From positions 1 to 32,685 of the forward strand of contig CACXIM010000055.1 in the NCBI GenBank assembly GCA_902767725.1: a stretch of DNA of 32,685 bases, read 5' to 3'. Origin of the DNA: an uncultured Bacteroidia bacterium (GTDB lineage Bacteria > Bacteroidota > Bacteroidia > Bacteroidales > F082). The position numbers were made by a program, and so were the translations under genes. This document shows positions 6,834 through 13,337 of the stretch, one piece after another. Position 1 is the first letter of the stretch. Every line of letters begins with the position of its first letter. The notes below the pieces were generated by a model. It saw only the letters and a list, made by a program, of their open reading frames with translations. It ran no database searches and had not been told where the DNA came from.

Positions 6834-8345
6834 TTATTCTTTCACCAATTTAATCGTGCTCGTACCCACCTCACTTGAGATGCGGGCCATATAAACACCT
6901 TTTGCACAACCGCTAAGGTCAATCTCGGCACGACCTTCATTCAACATAGTAGATGTAATCTTTCTGCCAAACAAATCAAAGACGGTAATATCGCCAGAGG
7001 CAGCATTAGTCTCAATGCTGACACGACCCAAAGTAGGATTAGGGCTGACATTCACGGCAAGGGAAGCATCCTCTTCTACACCATCATCGACATAATTGCC
7101 CACCCTCACATCGTCAACATACACGCCATCGGCATGGTTAGACTTTGCCCTGAAGGCGATAAGATAGGTGTCGGAGGCTGCGGGTAGCGCATACGATACT
7201 TCCTCCCAGTCCTCGCAAGCAGAGGTGAAGTTGTCGAGCAGATGCCATGAATCATCAGGAGAGGTGGCATAGTAAACGGAAAGCTCATCGACATTAATCT
7301 CCAGACTACGCTGACGATGCTTGAAGGTAAGGTAGGGGTCGGTGACAGCAGTAATGTCCAAAGGCGCAGAAACAAGCCAAGCCACATCGCCAAGCCAAAT
7401 GAAGAAAGCTGTATTGTTGAGAATGAGATAGCCAGGATCAATCACCCAGCCATCCTCGCCTGCCTCGATTTGGTTTTGCCAGCAAACAAAGTCCTCCGAG
7501 GCCTCAAAGTCGTCGAAATAAGGCAGATCATCGGTGACAACAATCACGTCGCATAGTGTCTTGAACGTCGTGGGTTGCGACCACTCTGATTCCATTCCTC
7601 CACCACAATTGGATTTCACACGGAAAGTATACTCTGTATTAGGCTCCAATCGCTCCATCAGATAGGGTTGCGAAGTCGCCGTGGTTTGGTGTCCGTTTAT
7701 GTCAATGGTCCAGTTCTCTTCGTTGCCTGTCGTCGACCATCCAAGAAGAGCTGAATTCGTTGTGATTTCATTGACAGTCAGGCCTACAGGACGAGCACAG
7801 CCTCCAGCCGAGGCAATCTCAATATCATCGATGAAAACGTAGTAACCTCCATTGCAGTGACCCAAGAACGACACCTGGAAGGTAGCACTCAAGTCGTCCA
7901 ACGTAAACGATGCATCATACGTGTTAGCCCAGTCACTGATGCTAAAAATGTCCAGTTGATGCCAGCTATCGGAAGGAGAGGTGCGGTAACTCACCGTGAG
8001 CTCATCGTAGGGAGGAAACAGAGCCATCATGGCGTAGGCAAAGCTGAAGGTAGCACTGTTGCTACCCGTCAAATCAAAGGTGGGCGACACCAGACGTGCC
8101 TCATCGCCAGAGGAAGCATTTTGGAAGGCTACCACGTTGGATTCCGTACCTTGCATCACTGCCCAAGTGGCAGAGCTTGTCGTCTCCACCGTCCAACATT
8201 CCATCTCACCTGATTGGAAGTCTTCGATGTAAGACTGTCCAGGAGCGATGGGAATGGTACATTGTGCAACTGCAGTAGCAGCGTTAAAGAAGAGAGCCAT
8301 TACAGTGGCAAATAGTGCTTTCGCAAAGTAGTGTTTGTTTTTCAT
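6834..8345 (-). CDS. T9SS-exported choice-of-anchor J / fibronectin III protein
   Basis: A 503-residue secreted multidomain protein. Residues 1-27 form a signal peptide ending TAVAQ. Residues about 38-180 are a MAM/choice-of-anchor J-like sandwich (YIEDFQSGEMECW start, YVFIDDIEI end). Residues about 183-265 form a fibronectin type III domain (GLTVNEITTNSALLGWS). A second anchor J-like domain follows at about 275-415 (PYFDDFEASEDFVCW, GVYVDDVRVG). Residues about 430-503 are a T9SS type A sorting tail (VNVSPNPTLGRVSIET, GVYMARI, KLVKE end). Inferred fate: export across the outer membrane with tail cleavage. It heads the mannosidase operon and may be a surface or secreted glycan-binding partner, but no catalytic site is seen. 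Confidence 0.88.
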   Translation of the reverse strand: MKNKHYFAKALFATVMALFFNAATAVAQCTIPIAPGQSYIEDFQSGEMECWTVETTSSATWAVMQGTESNVVAFQNASSGDEARLVSPTFDLTGSNSATFSFAYAMMALFPPYDELTVSYRTSPSDSWHQLDIFSISDWANTYDASFTLDDLSATFQVSFLGHCNGGYYVFIDDIEIASAGGCARPVGLTVNEITTNSALLGWSTTGNEENWTIDINGHQTTATSQPYLMERLEPNTEYTFRVKSNCGGGMESEWSQPTTFKTLCDVIVVTDDLPYFDDFEASEDFVCWQNQIEAGEDGWVIDPGYLILNNTAFFIWLGDVAWLVSAPLDITAVTDPYLTFKHRQRSLEINVDELSVYYATSPDDSWHLLDNFTSACEDWEEVSYALPAASDTYLIAFRAKSNHADGVYVDDVRVGNYVDDGVEEDASLAVNVSPNPTLGRVSIETNAASGDITVFDLFGRKITSTMLNEGRAEIDLSGCAKGVYMARISSEVGTSTIKLVKE

Positions 8346-8380
8346 AGCGCTTTTATTTTTGATATTGAATGATTTACAGG

Positions 8381-8388
8381 CAAAGATA
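8381..8388 (-). promoter_or_regulatory. -7 box TATCTTTG for the T9SS protein/GH92/DUF1295 operon
   Basis: On the minus strand TATCTTTG lies 35 bases ahead of the ATG at 8345, the only good promoter box seen before this three-gene run. Confidence 0.7.
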
Positions 8389-8480
8389 TGTATTTATGTT
8401 TAAGTGTTGATTGTTTAATTAACTACGTTGAAATTTTAATTCGGCGTTAGCCAATCTTCGATTTGTTGAATTGAGCCTAT

Positions 8481-8545
8481 TAGCTTTCAGCTATCAGCAT
8501 TGTAATGACCAAGCTGAAAGCTGACGGCTGATAGCTGATAGCTTA
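8481..8545. repeat. Word-based inverted repeat overlapping the EFR1 3' end
   Basis: The left arm TAGCTTTCAGCTATCAGC (8481-8498) pairs imperfectly with AGCTGAAAGCTG and GCTGATAGCTGATAGC in the right arm (about 8510-8545). Both are built from short AGCTGAT/AGCTGAAA words. It encodes the last residues of the EFR1 ferredoxin and could act as a terminator stem, though no T-run follows on the minus strand. Confidence 0.75.
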
Positions 8546-9317
8546 TTATCTTCTCCCAAAGTAATACTGTCCCTTCCCTACCGTAGCATTGCCGTATTGG
8601 ATGGCATTGGTGATAACACGACATGCACATCGTGCAGTTGCCGTTCCATTTCGGGCGACCGTCTTCAAGGATAACGTTCTTCAGAGGACAGGCTTCCACA
8701 CACTTGCCGCAATGGATGCAGGCATCAGTAGTAATATACTTCTTGTCATTGGTAGCCATCTTGCTGAAGCCTGGGTTGATCACACGGCTCTTGAACCAAG
8801 CCGCGCCGCCTTTTGTCATTTTGGAAAAACGTTCTTTGTTTTGTATTCTTGGAATATATTCGGCCAAGACAGTATCAGTAGCTGCAATTTTGCGTTGGGC
8901 ATTCTCGTCGGTGTCGAGTTTGAAACCAGGCATGCCGATAAAGGTCTCAGGCATTTGAAGGCTGATACAAGCATCGAGCTTCATGCCCTTTTGTTCCAAC
9001 GCCTTACGGAAGATGTCTTCGGCTAGACCACATTCGTCGCCACAGGTGCAGGCAAAATATACGTAAGACAAGGTACCTGAGCCTGTCGAAGGGCCGACTT
9101 TAACAGATAACTTCTTAACAAAATTCATTACTAACTTCGGAGGACCCCAAGCATAGATGGGGAACACGAAGCCAAGCCTTTCGCCTTCGGCCAATTCGTA
9201 TTCATAGCGGCCTTCACGTGCGGCTTCAGGAATGAAGATCAAATGGTCGTTGAGACCTGCGGCGATTGTTTCCGCCACATGTTTGCTGTTGCCACAACCA
9301 GAGAAATAGAATAACAT
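8487..9317 (-). CDS. EFR1 family ferredoxin (flavodoxin fold plus 4Fe-4S)
   Basis: A cytoplasmic redox protein of 276 residues from the ATG at 9317. The N-terminal flavodoxin-like fold begins MLFYFSGCGNSKHVAETIA, with the FMN-phosphate-type loop at about residues 6-12. A C-terminal pair of ferredoxin motifs reads CIHCGKCVEACP and CTMCMSCYHQCHP, predicted to hold two 4Fe-4S clusters. I chose 9317 because a farther upstream start at 9341 is TTG and lies inside the TATCTTTG promoter box. Two repeat-derived stretches are present: VGPSTGSGT in the flavodoxin half, from a palindromic element at 9075-9096, and the terminal SYQLSAVSFQLGHYNADS tail, from the inverted repeat at 8481-8545. Its redox partner is unknown. 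Confidence 0.85.
   Translation of the reverse strand: MLFYFSGCGNSKHVAETIAAGLNDHLIFIPEAAREGRYEYELAEGERLGFVFPIYAWGPPKLVMNFVKKLSVKVGPSTGSGTLSYVYFACTCGDECGLAEDIFRKALEQKGMKLDACISLQMPETFIGMPGFKLDTDENAQRKIAATDTVLAEYIPRIQNKERFSKMTKGGAAWFKSRVINPGFSKMATNDKKYITTDACIHCGKCVEACPLKNVILEDGRPKWNGNCTMCMSCYHQCHPIRQCYGREGTVLLWEKIISYQLSAVSFQLGHYNADS
9075..9096. repeat. RPE-like repeat inside the EFR1 ferredoxin gene
   Basis: CCTGAGCCTGTCGAAGGG is the opposite-orientation relative of the core seen in gph at 608-646. It encodes GPSTGSG in frame, at a position where related proteins run directly into the YVYFACTCGD strand. Confidence 0.75.
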
Positions 9318-9338
9318 AAGTTCTTGTGTTTGATGCGG

Positions 9339-9346
9339 CAAAGATA
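9339..9346 (-). promoter_or_regulatory. -7 box TATCTTTG for the EFR1 ferredoxin
   Basis: TATCTTTG on the minus strand, 21 bases ahead of the chosen ATG at 9317. It overlaps the TTG at 9341, which rules that codon out as a start. Confidence 0.75.
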
Positions 9347-9358
9347 AACAGAATATCG

Positions 9359-9366
9359 TACTTTTG
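9359..9366 (+). promoter_or_regulatory. -7 box TACTTTTG for the MATE transporter
   Basis: TACTTTTG fits TAnnTTTG and is 21 bases ahead of ATG 9388. It overlaps the alternative TTG start at 9364. Only 12 bases separate it from the opposing box at 9339-9346. Confidence 0.75.
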
Positions 9367-9387
9367 CAAGCCGAAACGAATTACTTC

Positions 9388-10698
9388 ATGCCCAAAGACT
9401 CACTTAACCGTTCCATCTTGCGTTTGGCCATCCCCAACATCATCAGCAACATCACTGTGCCGCTGCTGGGCTTCGTCGACATGATGCTGATGGGACATCA
9501 GGATTCTGTGGCCTACATCGGAGCCATCGGCTTGGGCGGCACCATCTTCAGCGTGATGTACTCCATCTTCAGCTTCATGCGAGCGGGCACGACGGGTTTC
9601 ACTGCACAGGCCTACGGTGCCAACGACCGCGCCGAGATCGCCTATTCGCTCTATCGCTCACTCTGCATCGCAATGATAGCAACTGTGCTGGTGCTTACGC
9701 TGCAAGGACCAGTAGAATGGCTCAGCATGAAACTGCTTAACGGCAGCCAAGAGGTGTTGGCCTATACTTCCACCTATTTCCGCGTGCGCATCTGGGCAGC
9801 GCCGGCGGTGCTCTGCCTCTATGCCTTCAATGGTTGGTACATCGGCATGCAAAATACCACCATCCCCATGATCATCGCTATTTTGACCAACGTGGTGAAC
9901 ATCGTTTTGAGTGTCATTTTCGTCAATGCCATGGGCATGGGCGTCACGGGCGTAGCCTTGGGTACGGTCATCGCCCAATACTGCGGCTTGCTGACTGCCA
10001 TCATCTTCCTCTTCGCCAAATTCCGCTACCACCTCATCCCTATCCGAAGCATCCTTTTGTTCGAGAAAGACAAACTGAAGCGTTTCTTCAAGGTGAATGC
10101 CGACTTTATGATTCGCAGCATCCTTTTAGTATTAAGCATTGCCTTCTTCAACAACCAGTCAGCCAAACTCGGCGACGACATGCTGGCCGTCAACATGATT
10201 TTGATGCAGTTCTTCTACATCTTCTCTTACTTCACCGATGGATTTGCTTACGCAGGCGAGGCCTTGGTGGGCCGTTTCACGGGGGCGCATGACCCCAAGC
10301 AACTCCGACAAACTGTCAAGCTACTGTTCCTTTGGGGTTTCTTCATCGCCTTGCCTTTCACCGTGCTTTATGCCCTCTTCCCCGACTGGTTCATCCGTCT
10401 TGTCAGCGACCAGCCAGGCATCATCCCGATGGCAAAGCCTTATCATATCTACCTTGCTGCCATCCCGCTCATCACCTTTGCCGCCTTCCTTTGGGACGGT
10501 GTTTACATCGGTGCCACTGCGGCACGTGCCATCCGCAACACAATGCTCATTTCGGCCGTCGGCGTGTTTTTGCCTGCCACCTTATTATTAACGCCCCGTT
10601 TCGGCAACCATGGTCTTTGGATAGCTTTCCTATTGTTTATGGTCGCCCGCGGCCTGAGCATGACTTTAATGGCAAAAAAGGCCGTGTTCGGAGCATAA
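9388..10698 (+). CDS. MATE family efflux transporter (DinF-like)
   Basis: A 436-residue inner-membrane protein with about twelve hydrophobic helices in two related halves, typical of MATE antiporters that expel drugs or metabolites using sodium or proton gradients. The first half opens with LNRSILRLAIPNIISNITVPLLGFVDMMLMGH, whose VDMMLMGH stretch is the MATE helix-1 signature. The second half begins near RFFKVNADFMIRSILL and includes DGFAYAGEALVGRFTGA. I use ATG 9388 because the upstream TTG at 9364 lies within the promoter box. A hairpin with a T-run follows the stop by about 40 bases. It is divergent from the EFR1 ferredoxin. The transported compound cannot be predicted. Confidence 0.9.
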   Translation: MPKDSLNRSILRLAIPNIISNITVPLLGFVDMMLMGHQDSVAYIGAIGLGGTIFSVMYSIFSFMRAGTTGFTAQAYGANDRAEIAYSLYRSLCIAMIATVLVLTLQGPVEWLSMKLLNGSQEVLAYTSTYFRVRIWAAPAVLCLYAFNGWYIGMQNTTIPMIIAILTNVVNIVLSVIFVNAMGMGVTGVALGTVIAQYCGLLTAIIFLFAKFRYHLIPIRSILLFEKDKLKRFFKVNADFMIRSILLVLSIAFFNNQSAKLGDDMLAVNMILMQFFYIFSYFTDGFAYAGEALVGRFTGAHDPKQLRQTVKLLFLWGFFIALPFTVLYALFPDWFIRLVSDQPGIIPMAKPYHIYLAAIPLITFAAFLWDGVYIGATAARAIRNTMLISAVGVFLPATLLLTPRFGNHGLWIAFLLFMVARGLSMTLMAKKAVFGA

Positions 10699-10735
10699 TG
10701 TTTCGGGCGGATTTACAATCCACCTGCAAAGAACC

Positions 10736-10761
10736 CGCGGATTTGTAATCCGCGTTTTTTT
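10736..10761 (+). terminator. Rho-independent-like terminator after the MATE gene
   Basis: Eight-base arms CGCGGATT and AATCCGCG with a TGT loop are followed by seven Ts. The same GCGGATTT word also occurs about 30 bases upstream (10708), so the terminator seems built from a repeat family. Confidence 0.75.
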
Positions 10762-10763
10762 CC

Positions 10764-10771
10764 TATCTTTG
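10764..10771 (+). promoter_or_regulatory. -7 box TATCTTTG for the DUF2461 gene
   Basis: TATCTTTG begins 2 bases after the T-run of the preceding terminator and lies 19 bases ahead of ATG 10791. Confidence 0.75.
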
Positions 10772-10790
10772 CACTAAATATGAAACTCCT

Positions 10791-11456
10791 ATGGAAGAGA
10801 TCCTAACATTTCTCGATGACGTCCTCCACAATAACAACCGTCCTTGGTTTCAGGAGCACAAGAAACAATACCAAACGGCACAAGCCAACTTCAATGCCTT
10901 GGCCGAGCAGATCATCGCCGGCGTGCAGAAGTTTGACGACAACTGCAAAGGCTTAACTCTAAAAGACTGCACCTACCGCTTCTATCGCGACACGCGTTTT
11001 TCGCCCGACAAGCGACCTTACAAGACCCATTTTGGCGTGTTCGTTTGCCCCGAAGGCAAGAAGTCAATGCTGAGCGGCTACTATTTTCACTTGGAGGCCA
11101 AGGAGTCGGAATATCTCGGCCACAACATGCTCTGCACGGGGATGTATATGCCCGACACGGCCATGTTGAAGACTATCCGCGATGAAATCCTCTTCAACGG
11201 CGAGCCTTTGAAGGAGGCCATCTCCAAAGCCAAAGGTTTCGACCTTGACATCAGCCACGCCATGAAGCGTATACCCAATGGCTATCCCAAAGATCATCCT
11301 CAAGCCGAGCTCTTTAAGCAGCGTGACTGGCTTCTGGTGCAGGACCTCCCCGACAAACGCCTCTCCGACCCACACCTCATCGATTGGGTGCTGAGTGAAT
11401 TCGAGAAAACCAAGGACTTCTGCCAGTGGCTGAATAGAACCGTTCGAGGAGAATAA
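10791..11456 (+). CDS. DUF2461 domain-containing protein
   Basis: A 221-residue protein of the DUF2461 (TIGR02453) family, widespread and of unknown function. The family pattern is clear: FLDDVLHNNNRPWFQEHKKQY at residues about 5-25, then FYRDTRFSPDKRPYKTHFGVFV and GYYFHLEAKESEYLGHNMLCTGMYMPD, ending with the WLLVQDLPDK region. It has no signal peptide or membrane segment, so it is probably cytoplasmic. A TATCTTTG box directly upstream and a 28-base palindrome 4 bases after the stop frame it as a single-gene unit. It converges with pheS. Confidence 0.88.
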   Translation: MEEILTFLDDVLHNNNRPWFQEHKKQYQTAQANFNALAEQIIAGVQKFDDNCKGLTLKDCTYRFYRDTRFSPDKRPYKTHFGVFVCPEGKKSMLSGYYFHLEAKESEYLGHNMLCTGMYMPDTAMLKTIRDEILFNGEPLKEAISKAKGFDLDISHAMKRIPNGYPKDHPQAELFKQRDWLLVQDLPDKRLSDPHLIDWVLSEFEKTKDFCQWLNRTVRGE

Positions 11457-11460
11457 AACG

Positions 11461-11488
11461 GTAGAGACGATGCAAGCACCGTCTCTAC
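11461..11488. repeat. 28-base palindrome, copy 2 of 3, between convergent genes
   Basis: Outer arms GTAGAGACG and CGTCTCTAC flank a core containing TGC/GCA around AA, with one A-C mismatch. It lies between the stops of DUF2461 and pheS and may act as a bidirectional terminator stem. Confidence 0.9.
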
Positions 11489-11515
11489 AAATAAAAATCC
11501 ATATTTCTGTAATCC

Positions 11516-12547
11516 TTACGCCAGTTCAAACTGCTCGAGGAACTTTAAGTCGTTTTCGAAGAACAGTCGCAGGTCATTGATGCCGTATTTCAGCATGGCA
11601 ATGCGTTCCACGCCCATGCCGAAGGCGAAACCCGTGTATTTCTCCGGGTCGATGCCGCTGGCGATGAGGATGTTGGGGTCGCACATGCCACAACCCAAGA
11701 TCTCAACCCATCCTGTGTGCTTGCAGATGTTGCAGCCCTTGCCGCCACAGATGTTGCACGAAATGTCCATCTCCGCCGAAGTCTCGGTGAAGGGGAAATA
11801 CGAGGGACGGAAACGCACCTTGGTGCCCTCGCCAAAGAACTCCTGTACAAAGTGGTACAAAGTCTGCTTCAGGTCGGCAAACGATACGTTTTCATCGATA
11901 TACAAGCCCTCGATCTGGTGGAAGATACAATGGGCACGGGCAGAGATGGCCTCGTTGCGGAACACACGGCCAGGGGCGATGATGCGGATGGGCGGCTGGT
12001 GGGTCTCCATCACGCGGACCTGCACGCTCGAGGTGTGGGTACGCAACAGCACATCCGAGGCCTTGTTGACATTGGGCTCCTTGCTGATAAAGAAGGTGTC
12101 CTGCATGTCGCGTGCAGGATGGTCGAGCGGGAAGTTCAAGGCGGAGAACACGTGATAGTCGTCCTCAATCTCGGGACCTTCGGCGATGGTGAAGCCGAGA
12201 TGTGAGAAGATCTCGTTGATGTCGCGACGCACAATCGACAGCGGGTGACGCGCACCCTTCATGTCGGCGGCAGGCATACTCATGTCGAAACCGGCATCGT
12301 TGCTGTGCTGGTTCTCAAACTTTTGAAGCTGTTCTTCCACCTTGTCTTGCACGACGTTCTTCAACTCGTTGAGCTTCATGCCCATCTCTTTGCGGAGCTC
12401 AGGGGCCACGTTCTTGAAGTCAGCAAACAAAGCGGGAATAATGCCTTTCTTGCTCAAATAAGTGATGCGGAAGTTCTCCAAAGCCTCTTTGCTGTCGGCC
12501 TGGAAATCACGCACTTGGGATAGTATTTCTTCGATTTTGTCTTTCAT
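11516..12547 (-). CDS. pheS: Phenylalanyl-tRNA synthetase alpha subunit
   Basis: A 343-residue catalytic alpha subunit of PheRS, which charges tRNA-Phe as an alpha2-beta2 complex. An N-terminal coiled region covers about residues 1-90 (tRNA binding). Class II motif 2 is visible in PIRIIAPGRVFRNEAISARAHCIFHQIEGLYID, and motif 3 in GFAFGMGVERIAMLKYGINDLRLFFENDLKFLEQF at the end. A cysteine-rich insert, CNICGGKGCNICKHTGWVEILGCGMC, could bind zinc and is familiar from Bacteroidetes PheS. Length is typical. The beta subunit is not in the window. An exported cyclophilin lies upstream on the same strand, separated by a word-based inverted repeat. Confidence 0.95.
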   Translation of the reverse strand: MKDKIEEILSQVRDFQADSKEALENFRITYLSKKGIIPALFADFKNVAPELRKEMGMKLNELKNVVQDKVEEQLQKFENQHSNDAGFDMSMPAADMKGARHPLSIVRRDINEIFSHLGFTIAEGPEIEDDYHVFSALNFPLDHPARDMQDTFFISKEPNVNKASDVLLRTHTSSVQVRVMETHQPPIRIIAPGRVFRNEAISARAHCIFHQIEGLYIDENVSFADLKQTLYHFVQEFFGEGTKVRFRPSYFPFTETSAEMDISCNICGGKGCNICKHTGWVEILGCGMCDPNILIASGIDPEKYTGFAFGMGVERIAMLKYGINDLRLFFENDLKFLEQFELA

Positions 12548-12560
12548 CGTATATCAGCTT

Positions 12561-12632
12561 TAAGCCGTAAGCAGCAAGCCGTAAGCAGCAGCAATTCAAA
12601 TGCTTACTGCTTATGGCTTAGAGCTTATGGCT
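12561..12632. repeat. Word-based inverted repeat between the cyclophilin gene and pheS
   Basis: AAGCCGTAAGCAG words repeated twice on the left (about 12562-12588) face TGCTTACTGC, TTATGGCTTA and GCTTATGGCT on the right (12601-12632). The stem is long and imperfect. It fills almost all of the gap between the two minus-strand genes. Confidence 0.75.
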
Positions 12633-12634
12633 TT

Positions 12635-13270
12635 TTATTTTTCAATCGTAACGGAAATGATAGTCACAGGATCAACAGGGACGTCCATGCGGCCAGTTTT
12701 CACGGCAGCAATCTTGTCAACTATCTCCAAACCTTCGGTAACTTCGCCAAAAACGGTATAGTCGCCATCGAGATGCGGGGTGCCACCCACGGTCCTATAG
12801 GCCTGACGCTGACGGGCACTGAATACCTTGCCCATGCGGCTCTCAAACATGTCTAAAGTCTTGTCATCATACACCTTGCCTTGCACGATGTAGAACTGCG
12901 AACCACTGGAGGCCTTCTGGGGATTAACCTGATCAGGCTGACGGGCGGCACAAAGGGCTCCTTTCTTGTGGAAGTGGTTGTCCTTGAACTCGGCGGGGAC
13001 TCTATAGCCTGGGTCGAGACGACCGTCCTTGTTCTGTCCACCTTGGATCATGAAGTCCTTGATGACGCGATGGAAGGGCGAGCCATTGTACCAACCCTCG
13101 TTCACCAACTTGATGAAGTTGTCGCGATGCTGCGGCGTGTCGTTATACAGTTTGGCCTTTATGGTTCCCATGCTAGTCTTGATGACGACCACAGTTTCCT
13201 TTTCATTTGCTTTCTGTGCTTGGCAGGTCAATCCAACCAAAACCAAAGCAGCGATAATCAGTTTTTTCAT
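12635..13270 (-). CDS. Exported cyclophilin-type peptidyl-prolyl isomerase
   Basis: A 211-residue cyclophilin that speeds proline cis-trans isomerisation during protein folding. Residues 1-18 look like a signal peptide (LIIAALVLVGLTCQAQ), so the site of action is probably the periplasm. Conserved segments include GSPFHRVIKDFMIQGGQNKDG (catalytic arginine and the FMIQGG core), SGSQFYIVQGKVYDD and DGDYTVFGEVTEGLEIVDKI. The tryptophan that binds cyclosporin in eukaryotic forms is not apparent. It lies upstream of pheS and 67 bases downstream of the DUF4270 gene, with no clear promoter box in that gap. Confidence 0.9.
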   Translation of the reverse strand: MKKLIIAALVLVGLTCQAQKANEKETVVVIKTSMGTIKAKLYNDTPQHRDNFIKLVNEGWYNGSPFHRVIKDFMIQGGQNKDGRLDPGYRVPAEFKDNHFHKKGALCAARQPDQVNPQKASSGSQFYIVQGKVYDDKTLDMFESRMGKVFSARQRQAYRTVGGTPHLDGDYTVFGEVTEGLEIVDKIAAVKTGRMDVPVDPVTIISVTIEK

Positions 13271-13337
13271 ATTTCTAAATATTTAAAATTCAACATTCAG
13301 CATTGACTTCGTCGAATACTTCGTATTTCAACATTCC

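Noticed and set aside
9364-9387. TTG start giving eight more residues on the MATE protein
   Set aside because: The codon overlaps the TACTTTTG promoter box, so it would not be transcribed; ATG 9388 begins the family sequence.
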